Assembly (NCBI RefSeq): GCF_030813695.1
Contig: NZ_JAUSVA010000002.1
Location: forward strand, 6,510,001 to 6,574,000
Direction of reading: 5' to 3'
DNA: 64,000 bases
From: Kitasatospora herbaricolor
GTDB taxonomy: Bacteria; Actinomycetota; Actinomycetes; Streptomycetales; Streptomycetaceae
In this document: positions 15,193 to 23,507 of the stretch, in pieces
Layout: each line of letters starts with the position of its first letter
Position numbering within the stretch: position 1 is the stretch's first letter
Made by a program: the position numbers and the translations under genes
Notes under the pieces: model-generated
What the model saw: the letters and a program-made list of their open reading frames with translations, nothing else
Database searches by the model: none
Told to the model about the DNA's origin: nothing

Positions 15193-15513
15193 TCAGTGCC
15201 CCCCGCGCAGGTTCAGCGCGACCACGCCCACGATGATCAGGGCCAGGCCCAGCCACTGGGCCCGGCCCAGGCTCTCGCCGAAGGCGAGGACGCCGATGCC
15301 GGCCACGGCGGCCGTGCCGGCCCCGGACCACACCGCGTACGCGACGGAGACCGGTATGTGCTTCAGGGCCTGACCGAGCAGGACGAAGGAGAGCACGTAG
15401 CCCACTCCCACGCCGAGGCTCGGCCAGAGCCGGCTGAAGCCCTCGGTGAGCTTCAGGCAACTGGTCGCGCAGACTTCGCTGACGATGGCGAGGCTCAGCA
15501 GCAGATAGGGCAT
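15193..15513 (-). CDS. Small multidrug resistance (SMR) family transporter
   Basis: This 106-residue protein has four membrane helices. The key glutamate is in helix 1 (LAIVSEVCATSCLKLTEGF, Glu13), with VSVAYAVWSGAGTA in the loop and helix 3 region and GVLAFGE before helix 4. These are EmrE/QacE-type features for proton-coupled export of cations. It starts 6 bases after the HAD gene stop, so the two are co-transcribed. The substrate is not predictable; a small cationic metabolite is as likely as a drug. Confidence 0.9.
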   Translation of the reverse strand: MPYLLLSLAIVSEVCATSCLKLTEGFSRLWPSLGVGVGYVLSFVLLGQALKHIPVSVAYAVWSGAGTAAVAGIGVLAFGESLGRAQWLGLALIIVGVVALNLRGGH

Positions 15514-15519
15514 GGTCCG

Positions 15520-16308
15520 TCAAACCGCCCGGGCCGCGGCGAGCTTCCCGAGCAGGGCCAGATCGGCCCGCTCCAGACTGTCGAGCAGGGTGACCCGGGG
15601 GGCGGCGGCGATCGGGACGGCGGAGGGCACCGCCAGCACGGCGCAGCCGGCCGCGTGGGCGGAGGCGACTCCGGTCGGGGTGTCCTCGACGGCGACGCAG
15701 CCGGCCGGGTCGAGGCCGAGCAGGCCGGCGGCCGCGAGGTACGGGTCGGGGGCGGGCTTGGTGCGCTCGGTGTCCTCGGCGGCCAGGGTGACGGTGAACC
15801 AGTCGCGCCCCAGGCTGCCGAGCACCAGGTCGACCACCCGCCGGGGGGAGGCCGAGACCAGCGCGGTGGGCACCTGGGCGTCCCGCAGCGCGGCGAGCAG
15901 GGCGAGGGCTCCCGGGCGCGGCACGATCTCGGCCGCCACCTTGCCGGCGAAGCTGTCCCCGAGCCGCGCGGCCAGCTCCGCCTCGCTGAGGTCGGTGCCG
16001 CTGCTGCGGTGGAGGTGGCCGGCCGTGTGCTCGATCGCCTGGCCGAGCACTTCGGGCAGGTCTTGGTCGGTCAGGGTGAGGCCCAGCCCGGTGGCGATCT
16101 CGGCGGCGGCCTGCCACCAGAGGTGCTCGGTGTCGACCAGGGTGCCGTCCATGTCGAACAGGACGGCGGCGGGCGGCGCCCAGGGCCGGCCGGAGCGGGC
16201 GGAAGGGGCAGAGCCGGCTGAACCAGCGGAACCAGCGGAACCGGTCGAACCGGGGTCGGTCGGCCCGGAGCCGGGCAGGGCGGAATCGGGCAGGTCGGAT
16301 GCAGGCAT
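15520..16308 (-). CDS. HAD-family phosphatase (beta-phosphoglucomutase-like)
   Basis: This 262-residue protein has a 45-residue low-complexity start (Gly-Ser-Ala and Pro repeats, encoded by GGAACCAGC-like repeats near 16215-16255). A complete HAD fold follows: DMDGTLVDTEHLWW nucleophile motif, ALVSASPRRVVD motif II, Lys in ERTKPAPDPYLAAA, and VAVEDTPTGV motif IV. Normal DxDGT at motif I means this is not a phosphonatase. It lies 203 bases downstream of the importer ATPase gene and just before the SMR gene. It may remove phosphate from a pathway product, but the substrate is unknown. The start is uncertain because of the low-complexity N-terminus. Confidence 0.82.
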   Translation of the reverse strand: MPASDLPDSALPGSGPTDPGSTGSAGSAGSAGSAPSARSGRPWAPPAAVLFDMDGTLVDTEHLWWQAAAEIATGLGLTLTDQDLPEVLGQAIEHTAGHLHRSSGTDLSEAELAARLGDSFAGKVAAEIVPRPGALALLAALRDAQVPTALVSASPRRVVDLVLGSLGRDWFTVTLAAEDTERTKPAPDPYLAAAGLLGLDPAGCVAVEDTPTGVASAHAAGCAVLAVPSAVPIAAAPRVTLLDSLERADLALLGKLAAARAV

Positions 16309-16384
16309 GGCGGTACCTTTTTCGGTGTTTCGGGTGGAGCCGGTCGTGCGGGTGCCGCGCGTACGGTCGCCGGGCCGCCGGGCC

Positions 16385-16482
16385 GGCCGTCCAGGACAGG
16401 CCCGTCCAGGACAGGTCCGTCCAGGACGGCTGCCCGGACAAGCCGGCGGTCCGACGAGCCGGCTGCCCGGACGAGCCGGCCG
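16385..16482. repeat. Short imperfect direct repeats in an intergenic gap
   Basis: The gap between the HAD gene and the ATPase gene holds three copies of GTCCAGGACAGG-like sequence (about 16389-16428) and then GCCGG-containing repeats with CTGCCCGGAC (about 16430-16482). No gene is seen here. Confidence 0.6.
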
Positions 16483-16511
16483 TTCGCCGCGCGGGCTCCC
16501 GTTCGACGGTG

Positions 16512-17597
16512 TCAGGCGGGGCGGCGGTCCACCAGTACGGGCCGCTCGGGGAGGGTGATGTCGGCGGTGCTGCCGATCGGCAGATTGGCCGCGGCCTCGG
16601 TGGGCAGGTCCGTCTTGACCTCGGTGCCGTCGGCGAGCCGGACGGTCAGCCGGGTCACGGCGCCCAGGAAGGAGGCGGCGACGACCAGCGCCGGGCCGTT
16701 CGCGGCGGGGGTCAGGCCGACGTTCTCCGGCCTTACCAGCACGTGCAGTTCACCGTCGGCGGGGATCTCGCCGTCCGCCGGGTGGTTGCGGCCGAGCACC
16801 TCGACCCCCTCGCCGGAGCGCACGCACGGGATCCGGCTCATGGTGCCGACGAACTCGGCGACGAAGGCGGTGGCCGGGCGGGCGTACAGCTCGGAGGGCG
16901 TCGCGCACTGCTCCAGGCGCCCGGCCCGCAGGACGGCGACCCGGTCGGCCATCGACAGCGCCTCCTCCTGGTCGTGGGTCACGAACAGGGTGGTGATGCC
17001 CAGCTCCTGCTGCAGGCGGCGGATCTCCTCGCGCAGGCTGAGGCGGACCTTGGCGTCCAGCGCGGAGAGCGGCTCGTCGAGCAGCAGGACGCGCGGCTCC
17101 AGCGCCAGCGCGCGGGCCAGCGCGATGCGCTGCTGCTGGCCGCCGGAGAGCTGGTGCGGGTAGCGGTCGGCGTGCTGCGGCAGTCCGACCAGCTCCAGCA
17201 GCTCCAGCGCGCGCTTGCGCCGCCGGGCCTTGGCGGTGCCCCGCATCCGCATCCCGAAGGCGACGTTGTCGGCGGCGGTCAGGTGCGGGAAGAGGCTGTA
17301 CGACTGGAACACCATGCCGGCGTCGCGCCGGTGCGCGGGGATCCGGGTGATGTCCTCGCCGTCGACCAGCACCCGGCCGCTGTCGTGCTGCTCGAAGCCG
17401 GCCAGGATCCGCAGGGCGGTGGTCTTGCCGCAGCCGGACGGGCCGAGCAGGGCGAGCAGCTCACCGGGGTGGACGGTGAGGTCGAGCCCGTCCAGGGCGG
17501 TGGTGGCGCCGAACGAGCGGCGCAGGGAACGGAATTCGACGGTCGCGCTGCCGGGCGCGAGCGGTGCGCCGGCAACGTGGGCGGTAACCGTGGTCAT
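16512..17597 (-). CDS. ABC importer ATP-binding protein (2-aminoethylphosphonate type, PhnT-like)
   Basis: This 361-residue ATPase has Walker A GPSGCGKTT, signature LSGGQQQRIALARAL, Walker B VLLLDEPLSALDAK and switch TLFVTHDQEEAL. A C-terminal TOBE-like regulatory domain spans roughly 275-355. This is the CUT1/spermidine/iron/PhnT layout. Substrate class comes from context: the binding protein and two permeases just upstream share its operon, which faces a GntR regulator and lies beside the PhnY-PhnZ fusion. ATG 17597 is 21 bases after the permease stop. Confidence 0.82.
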   Translation of the reverse strand: MTTVTAHVAGAPLAPGSATVEFRSLRRSFGATTALDGLDLTVHPGELLALLGPSGCGKTTALRILAGFEQHDSGRVLVDGEDITRIPAHRRDAGMVFQSYSLFPHLTAADNVAFGMRMRGTAKARRRKRALELLELVGLPQHADRYPHQLSGGQQQRIALARALALEPRVLLLDEPLSALDAKVRLSLREEIRRLQQELGITTLFVTHDQEEALSMADRVAVLRAGRLEQCATPSELYARPATAFVAEFVGTMSRIPCVRSGEGVEVLGRNHPADGEIPADGELHVLVRPENVGLTPAANGPALVVAASFLGAVTRLTVRLADGTEVKTDLPTEAAANLPIGSTADITLPERPVLVDRRPA

Positions 17598-17618
17598 GGG
17601 GGTTTCTCGCTAACGGTG

Positions 17619-18446
17619 TCAGGGACGGGCAGGCGTGCGGTGCCGGCGCTCACGGCCGGCGGCGGCCAGCAGGAGCAGCAGCACCCAGGTGATCAGCAGG
17701 CTGAGCACCGAGACCGCGACGGACATCTGGGCCTGGCTGTTGCCGACCGAGTAGATCCACACCGCGAAGGGCTGGTAGCCGAGGATCGAGGCGGAGGTGA
17801 ACTCGCCGAGCACCAGTGCCAGGGTCAGGAAGGACGCGTTCAGCAGCGCCCCGCGCAGGTTGGGCAGCACCACGGTGAACACCGCGCGCGGCCAGCTCGC
17901 CCCGCAGTTGCGGGCGGCCTCGACCAGGGTCCGGACGTCCACCGCGCGCAGTCCGGCGTCCAGCGCCCGGTAGGCCAGCGGCAGCGACATCAGCACGTAC
18001 GCGATCACCAGCACCAGCGGGAACTTCGGGTCCTGGACGAACACGAAGGTCTGGAAGAACGGGGTGTCCATCAGGTAGTCCGGGCCCCAGCGCAGTACGC
18101 CGATCAGGCCGGCGGTGAGTGCCACCGGCGGGACGACCAGCGGGAGCGTGCAGACCACCTCCAGCACCGTGCGCAGCTTCGGCGAGCCGAGTCGCACCGC
18201 GATCAGGGCCGGTACCAGCAGCAGCAGGACGACCAGCACGGTCACCACGGCGAGCTGCAGGGTCAGCCACAGGCTGTCGGTGAAGCCGGGGGCGCTCAGC
18301 AGGCCGGTGTAGGCCTCGAAGGTGATGCCCTTCGGGTCGTCGATGCTGAACCACACCGAGGCGGCCATCGGCAGCAGGAAGTAGGTGCCGGCGATCAGCA
18401 GGACGGCGCCGCGCCACAGGCGCAGCCTTGAGATCAGCTGAGCCAT
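17619..18446 (-). CDS. ABC importer permease 2 (PhnV-like)
   Basis: This 275-residue inner-membrane protein has six predicted helices, among them AVLLIAGTYFLLPMAASVWF and VVTVLVVLLLLVPALIAV. The cytoplasmic EAA loop is LVEAARNCGASWPRAVFTVVLPN, which contacts the ATPase. It starts at ATG 18446 inside the end of permease 1 (13-base overlap), so the two are coupled. The pair of permeases with one ATPase matches PhnS-T-U-V type importers. Confidence 0.85.
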   Translation of the reverse strand: MAQLISRLRLWRGAVLLIAGTYFLLPMAASVWFSIDDPKGITFEAYTGLLSAPGFTDSLWLTLQLAVVTVLVVLLLLVPALIAVRLGSPKLRTVLEVVCTLPLVVPPVALTAGLIGVLRWGPDYLMDTPFFQTFVFVQDPKFPLVLVIAYVLMSLPLAYRALDAGLRAVDVRTLVEAARNCGASWPRAVFTVVLPNLRGALLNASFLTLALVLGEFTSASILGYQPFAVWIYSVGNSQAQMSVAVSVLSLLITWVLLLLLAAAGRERRHRTPARP

Positions 18447-19426
18447 CGGGCACTCCGGCGCTGGAGGGGCAGGTACACGGCCATCACGAGGGCGGCCACC
18501 ACGATCATGTCGAGGCTGAGGGCGAGGGCGAGGTTGCCCTGGCCGACCAGCACGTTGCCGGACAGCGCGTCGGCGATCGAGCGGCTGATCAGCGGCACGG
18601 TGGCGCCGACCATCGCGGCGGCGGTGGCGTAGGCGGCGAAGGCGCTGCCGAAGAGCAGCACGAACCCGCCGAGCAGGGACGGGAAGAGGATCGGCAGGGC
18701 GACGTGGCGCCAGTACTGCAGCGTGGTGGCCCGGTTGTTGTGGGCGGCCTCGCGCCACTGCACCCGCAGGCCGTCCAGCGCCGGGGTGATGCTGAGCACC
18801 ATCAGCGGCACCAGGAAGTACAGGTAGACCACGGTCAGGCCGGTGAAGGAGTAGAGGCTCCAGCCGTGGTCGGTGAGGTGCAGCAGCTTGGTGAGTTCGC
18901 CGGCGTTGCCGAGGGTGGCGACGAAGGCGAAGGCCAGCGGCAGGCCGCCGAAGTTGGCGAGCACGCCGGAGGCGGACAGCACGGCCTCGCGGACGGCCTT
19001 GTGGCGGGAGGTGACCACGGCCTGTGCGATCGGCAGGCCGATCAGGGTGCCGAGCAGGGCGGTGAGCGCGGACAGCTTCACGCTGCTGAGCAGGGCCGTC
19101 CAGTAGGCGCCCTGCACGGAGGCGGTGAGGTTGTCGGTGGTGAACTGGCCGGCGCCGGTCTCGGCGTCGCTGGAGGCGGTGAAGGCGCCGATGGCGATGG
19201 CGACGGCGGGCAGGCCGAAGCTGATCGCGAAGAAGGCGAGCAGCGGGACGGTGGCCAGCCAGCCGCCGGCGCGCGGGCGCAGTCGGCGCCGGCCGGCGGT
19301 GGGCCGGCCGGGGGCGCGCTGCGCGGGGACGGTGGGGGAGGTCGCTGAGGCGGTGCCGGAGACCCCCGCGCCGCCACTGTGGTCAGTGGCGGCCGGGGTC
19401 GGCACCGGGGTGGGAGCCGTTGTCAT
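18434..19426 (-). CDS. ABC importer permease 1 (PhnU-like)
   Basis: This 330-residue protein has a ~45-residue Thr/Pro/Ala-rich start, then six helices beginning WLATVPLLAFFAISFGLPAV. The EAA-type loop is REAAHNNRATTLQYWRHVALP. ATG 19426 follows the binding-protein stop by 8 bases. The extended, probably disordered N-terminus is longer than usual for the family. Confidence 0.85.
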   Translation of the reverse strand: MTTAPTPVPTPAATDHSGGAGVSGTASATSPTVPAQRAPGRPTAGRRRLRPRAGGWLATVPLLAFFAISFGLPAVAIAIGAFTASSDAETGAGQFTTDNLTASVQGAYWTALLSSVKLSALTALLGTLIGLPIAQAVVTSRHKAVREAVLSASGVLANFGGLPLAFAFVATLGNAGELTKLLHLTDHGWSLYSFTGLTVVYLYFLVPLMVLSITPALDGLRVQWREAAHNNRATTLQYWRHVALPILFPSLLGGFVLLFGSAFAAYATAAAMVGATVPLISRSIADALSGNVLVGQGNLALALSLDMIVVAALVMAVYLPLQRRSARWLS

Positions 19427-19434
19427 GGTGGTGA

Positions 19435-20604
19435 TCAGCCCGCGATCGCCTTGGTCCAGTTCTCGGTCACGACCTTCTTGGCCGCGGCGATCTGGTCCTG
19501 GGTCGGGAAGGTGGTGAAGGGCTTCTCGACGGCCGGCAGCTTGGCGGCGGCGGCCGCGTCGAGGGTGCCGTCCTTCTTCAGGGCGTCGAAGAGGGCCGGG
19601 GTGGCGTAGCCGCCGAGGAAGAGGTTCTGGCCCTCGGCGCTGAAGAGGTACTCCTGCCACAGGCGGGCGGCCGCCGGGTGCGGGGCCCACTTGTTGATCG
19701 CCTGGTTGTAGTACTGGGCGTAGCTGCCGTCGTTGGGGACGGAGACCTGCCAGTCGATGCCCTTGGTCTTGAACTCGTCGGTGTAGCCGGCGTTGAGGTA
19801 CGACCAGTCGATGCTGATCGGGGTCTCGCCCTTCTCGATGGTCGCCGGGGTGGACTCGACCGGGTTGAAGTTGCCGGACTGCTTGAGCTTGCCGAAGAAG
19901 TCGATGCCGGGCTGGATGTTGTCCAGCGAACCGCCGTTGGCCAGCGCGGCCGCGTAGACGCCGCCGAAGGCGGAGCCGGACTTGGTCGGGTTGCCGTTCA
20001 GCGCGACCTGGCCCTTGTACTCGGGCTTGAGCAGGTCGGCGAAGGTCTTCGGGCAGTTGGCGATCTTCTTGGCGTCGCAGCCGATCGAGACGTAGCCGCC
20101 GTAGTCGTTGACCGCCAGGCCGGTGGCCTCCTTCATGGTGTCGGCGATCTTGTCGAAGTTGGCGGTCTTGTACGGGGCGAGCAGGCCGTCCTTGGCGGCG
20201 GACTGCGCGAAGGCGCTGCCCAGGTCCACCACGTCGGGGGCGCGGTCCTGGCCCTTGCGGGAGGTGATCGCGTTGATCTCGTCCTGGCTGGATCCGTCCG
20301 GGTTCTCGTCCTCGATCTCGATGCCGTACTTGGCCTTGAACGAGTCCATGATCTTGCCGTAGTTGGCCCAGTCCCGGGGCAGCGTGATGACGTGCAGCTT
20401 CCCCTCCTTCTTGGCGGCCGCGACGAGTGCGTCCATCCCGCCGAGGTCGGCGGCGGAGGTGGCGTCCTTGGCCTCCTTGGCGCCGGCCTTGGCGGCGTCG
20501 CCGGACTTCGCGGTCGAGCCCGCGGAGCCGCAGGCGGAAAGGGAGAGCGCGGCGGCGGTCAGAACGGCCGCGAAGGCGGCGGCACGGGCACGGTGCACGG
20601 TCAC
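19435..20604 (-). CDS. ABC importer substrate-binding lipoprotein (aminoethylphosphonate type, PhnS-like)
   Basis: This 389-residue lipoprotein has a basic start, a hydrophobic core and lipobox LSACG (Cys25). A Lys/Ala-rich linker follows, then a type-I periplasmic-binding fold (LHVITLPRDWANYGKIMDSF, PDVVDLGSAFAQSA, PISIDWSYLNAGY). The group also includes Fe3+ and polyamine binding proteins. The phosphonate call rests on operon order, the neighbouring GntR and PhnY-PhnZ fusion, and the operator at 20704. The start is GTG 20604 with AGGAG 11 bases ahead. Confidence 0.75.
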   Translation of the reverse strand: MTVHRARAAAFAAVLTAAALSLSACGSAGSTAKSGDAAKAGAKEAKDATSAADLGGMDALVAAAKKEGKLHVITLPRDWANYGKIMDSFKAKYGIEIEDENPDGSSQDEINAITSRKGQDRAPDVVDLGSAFAQSAAKDGLLAPYKTANFDKIADTMKEATGLAVNDYGGYVSIGCDAKKIANCPKTFADLLKPEYKGQVALNGNPTKSGSAFGGVYAAALANGGSLDNIQPGIDFFGKLKQSGNFNPVESTPATIEKGETPISIDWSYLNAGYTDEFKTKGIDWQVSVPNDGSYAQYYNQAINKWAPHPAAARLWQEYLFSAEGQNLFLGGYATPALFDALKKDGTLDAAAAAKLPAVEKPFTTFPTQDQIAAAKKVVTENWTKAIAG

Positions 20605-20703
20605 GAGTCAGTCTCCTGATCAGGGGGCGTACTGCGAGGGATGCGATTGCGAGAGTGGGGGCCGGCCCGACTGGCCGCCTGGCTCAAGGGCTGAGCCTGG
20701 CTG

Positions 20704-20719
20704 AGTTGACTAGCCAACT
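20704..20719. promoter_or_regulatory. GntR-type operator copy C (importer/gntR divergon)
   Basis: AGTTGACTAGCCAACT is an AGTTG-N6-CAACT repeat in the 313-base divergent region, 100 bases from the importer start and 199 from the gntR start. It matches copy D over 20 of 22 positions when the trailing TGCCG is included. The rest of the divergent region shows no other gene. Confidence 0.7.
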
Positions 20720-20917
20720 TTGCCGACGGGGGTAAGTACGCCGGAGCCCGGTGACGGGAAGGTGAACGGATGCCCGAGAACCGGGGGCGGCTGCGGGAAC
20801 GGTCGAATGCGCCCGGCGGCCGGTGATCGGAATGGTGCGATGCTTCGAGGGCGCAACGGATAAGGTCAGCCTGTCCGCGCCGGTACGGCTGCGCAGGACA
20901 CCGCCCCAGGAGGGACC

Positions 20918-21721
20918 TTGACTGACGTGGCACTCGAACCGGACCAGTCCGCACCCGGCCCGGCCGGAACCGAGCGCGGCGCCGCCCTCTACCGCAAGGT
21001 CGCCGCCGACCTCCGCGAGGCCATCACCACCGGAGCCTTCGGCGAGGCCGGGCGGCTGCCCGCCGAGGGCGCGCTCGCCGAGCAGTACGGCGTCTCCCGC
21101 GGCACTGTGCGACAGGCCCTGGCGGTGCTGCGCTCGGACGGTCTGGTCACCTCGCGCCGCGGCACCCGCCGGGTGGTGCTCGGCAACGCCCGGGTGCAGA
21201 GCTTCTCGGAGCTGCTCAGCTTCACCCACTGGGCCCGCTCGATGGGGGAGGAGCCCGGCGGCATCCTGGACTCGCTGGTCCGCCGCCCGGCCGACGCCGC
21301 CGAGCGCGAGCAGCTGCGCCTGGAGCCGGGCGCCGAGGTCTACGCGATCGTCCGGCTGCGCACCCTGTCCGGCGCGCCGGTGATGGTCGAGCGGACGGTC
21401 TACCCGCCCCTGGTGGGCGAGCTGGTGGCCGAGCTGCCGGCCGACGTGGTCTCGCACACCGAGCAGCTGCGCGAGCACGGCATCCTGTTCACCGACGCCG
21501 ACCACACCATCGACGTGGTCGCGGCGAACGCCGAGGACGCCCGGCTGCTGGGCTGCCGGCGCGGCAGCCCGCTGCTGCGCGAGCGCCGCCGCACCACCGA
21601 CCCGACCGGCACCCCGGTGGAGTGGTCGCAGGACCGCTACCTGCCGGGGACGGTGGCCTTCAGCGTGCACAACTCGCTGGCCACGTCGGCGCTCTCGCGG
21701 CACGCAAGGGACAGCGACTGA
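20918..21721 (+). CDS. GntR/HutC-family regulator with UTRA domain
   Basis: This 267-residue protein has a winged helix at residues about 22-88 (RLPAEGALAEQYGVSRGTVR, QALAVLRSDGLVTSRRGTRR). A UTRA effector domain (about 100-255) shows SFSELLSFTHWARSMG, ERTVYPPLVGELVAEL and GTPVEWSQDRYLPG. HutC-type regulators usually bind short inverted repeats and are released by a small pathway ligand. The start is TTG 20918 with CAGGAGGGA about 6 bases ahead. It faces the importer operon across operator C and is the best candidate for binding all four AGTTG-N6-CAACT-type sites. Confidence 0.85.
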   Translation: MTDVALEPDQSAPGPAGTERGAALYRKVAADLREAITTGAFGEAGRLPAEGALAEQYGVSRGTVRQALAVLRSDGLVTSRRGTRRVVLGNARVQSFSELLSFTHWARSMGEEPGGILDSLVRRPADAAEREQLRLEPGAEVYAIVRLRTLSGAPVMVERTVYPPLVGELVAELPADVVSHTEQLREHGILFTDADHTIDVVAANAEDARLLGCRRGSPLLRERRRTTDPTGTPVEWSQDRYLPGTVAFSVHNSLATSALSRHARDSD

Positions 21722-21830
21722 GCGACCGGCCGACCGGCCGACTGGCCCACCGGCCCACCGGCCCACCGGGCGCCAGGGCGCCAGGGCCGTGCCGGCGGGG
21801 TGGCGCCCCGTCGCCCCGCTGCCTGGCACC

Positions 21831-21872
21831 GTCAGCCGTCAGCCGTCAGCCGTCAGCCGTCAGCTGTCAGCG
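21831..21872. repeat. Heptamer tandem repeat running into a stop codon
   Basis: Four exact copies of GTCAGCC (21831-21858) and two altered ones (GTCAGCT, GTCAGCG) end in the stop region of the PhnY-PhnZ gene, whose TGA is at 21867-21869 on the minus strand. Upstream, 21722-21780 is another simple run of GACCGGCC and GCCCACCG. No gene is seen in this gap. Confidence 0.8.
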
Positions 21873-23450
21873 CATCAGGGCGGCCAGCAGCGGACGGAAG
21901 TGGTCGAAGCCGGGCGTGGCCGCGTCCGCGTACTTGGCCTCCTCGTCCCATCGGCGGACCGCCACCGCGTCCGCGGCACCCGGCAGGGCGGCGAAGGCGA
22001 CGGCCTGCTCCGCGCTCATCGGGCCGCCCTGCACCCGCAGGGTGTACTCGGACGCCTCGGACAGCCGGGCCCGGTAGCCGGGCTCGGCCGTGCACAGGTA
22101 CCGCTTGGCGGCCACGTGCAGCCGGACCGGGCCGGTCACCTCGGGACCGAACCACTGCGCCAGCCAGTCGGCGCCGGTGTCGCTGTGCCGGTTGTCCCGG
22201 CCGGCCATCAACTCCAGCCCGGTGCCCTCGAAGTGGCCCACGTCGTGCAGCAGCGCCGCCGCGACCAGGTGGTCCGGTGCCCCGGCCGCCTGGGCCAGCG
22301 CGCCGGCCTGCAGCATGTGCTCGGCCAGCGTGACGGCCTCGCCCAGGTACTCGGCGGCGCCCTCGCCCTCGAAGTACCCGGCGATGGTGTCGAGCGCGGC
22401 GGCCCGCCGGTCCAGCACCGCGAGGGTGCTGGCCAGCGAGTCCAGGTCGGCGTAGCAGCCCTGGAGGTGGCGCGCGCCGCCCCCGGGGCCGGCCGGTTCG
22501 AAGGCCGTCCGGGCGTGCAGCAGGCGGACGTTGTCGAAGATCAGGCAGTCGCCGGGGCCGAGCCGGAACTCCAGCCGCAGTTCGGGGCGCAGGGTGACGG
22601 CGGCGAAGCGCCGGTAGGCGGCGTAGAAGGCGTCCAGTTCGGCGGCGGGCAGGCGCAGGGTGCCGATCGAGCGGTTGTTGAAGCGCACCTCGCGGATCCG
22701 TCCGAGCGCGTCCAGCTCGATCAGCGGGCGGTCGGCGCGCAGTTCGGTGGCGCGGTCGCGGAAGACGAACGGGACGAGGGTGCGGGTGAGCACCGCGAAG
22801 GCCGCCGGGTCCTCCGCCCGCAGCTGCGCCGCCGCGCGGAACCCGTCCACCAGGCCGGAGTCGCCGCCGACGGCCGAGTTGTCGAGGCAGTGCAGCAGTT
22901 GAAGGGTCGGCACAGGGTCGCGGTACGGATTGTCGCTGTGCGGGGCGATGGCTGCGCTGGTGAAGGCCAGGTTGTTCGGGTCGGCCTCCACCCGGACGTC
23001 GAACAGCTCGCCGTAGTTGGTCTCGCGGACGTAGCCGAAGGTCCGGGCCACGTCGAGCACCTGCCCCTCGACGGCCGGCACCCCGCGCAGCACGGCGAAG
23101 CCGGAGCGCAGCACCGCGCCGAGCACCGCCGCGCGTTCCGCCGGGTCCGCCAGGTAGGCGTCCCAGTCGGCCTCGGGCAGGCCCGCGGCGAAGTCGGCGG
23201 CGGCCCACAGCCGCTTGCCGGCCTCGCTGCGCCCGTCGTCGCTGCCCTCGGAGTCCAGCCACTCCAGCGGGTAGCGCGAGCGGTGGCCGTCGGACCAGAG
23301 CACCGCCAGCCGGCCGTCGCGCTCGTCCTGGTCCGCGATCGCCAGGTCCTCCGGCAGGTCGGTGATCTGGAACAGCTTCTGCCCGTTGCGTGGGTCGCGG
23401 CACTCGGGGCAGGGGCAGTTGTCGCGCAGCCAGTACGGCGACAGGGGCAT
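21867..23450 (-). CDS. Fused PhnY-PhnZ: Fe/2-oxoglutarate dioxygenase plus HD-domain mixed-valent diiron oxygenase
   Basis: The 527 residues hold three parts. Residues 1-65 are a GBBH-like N-domain with zinc ligands Cys12, Cys14, Cys17 and His56. Residues about 85-340 are a TauD/GBBH-type dioxygenase with HxD at His171/Asp173 and distal His312 (RLLHARTAFEP). Residues about 360-527 are a PhnZ-like HD domain with Tyr368/Glu371 and ligands His378, His402-Asp403, His422, His445 and Asp502; spacing follows PhnZ (Tyr24/Glu27, His34, His58-Asp59, His80, His104). Known chemistry: PhnY hydroxylates 2-aminoethylphosphonate at C1, and PhnZ cleaves the product oxidatively to glycine and phosphate. Here one chain could do both. 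It has its own operator (23508). Confidence 0.9.
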   Translation of the reverse strand: MPLSPYWLRDNCPCPECRDPRNGQKLFQITDLPEDLAIADQDERDGRLAVLWSDGHRSRYPLEWLDSEGSDDGRSEAGKRLWAAADFAAGLPEADWDAYLADPAERAAVLGAVLRSGFAVLRGVPAVEGQVLDVARTFGYVRETNYGELFDVRVEADPNNLAFTSAAIAPHSDNPYRDPVPTLQLLHCLDNSAVGGDSGLVDGFRAAAQLRAEDPAAFAVLTRTLVPFVFRDRATELRADRPLIELDALGRIREVRFNNRSIGTLRLPAAELDAFYAAYRRFAAVTLRPELRLEFRLGPGDCLIFDNVRLLHARTAFEPAGPGGGARHLQGCYADLDSLASTLAVLDRRAAALDTIAGYFEGEGAAEYLGEAVTLAEHMLQAGALAQAAGAPDHLVAAALLHDVGHFEGTGLELMAGRDNRHSDTGADWLAQWFGPEVTGPVRLHVAAKRYLCTAEPGYRARLSEASEYTLRVQGGPMSAEQAVAFAALPGAADAVAVRRWDEEAKYADAATPGFDHFRPLLAALMR

Positions 23451-23507
23451 GGGTGTCTCCTAGTCCGGTGCTTCCCGAAACGTCTCGCTACGTTTCCGGC
23501 CGGGCAG

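Noticed and set aside
15520..16308. HAD protein as another phosphonatase
   Set aside because: Its first motif is normal DMDGT and no PhnX-like cap lysine context is visible.
21831..21872. Repeat array as a possible CRISPR
   Set aside because: The unit is 7 bases with no spacers, so it is a simple tandem repeat.
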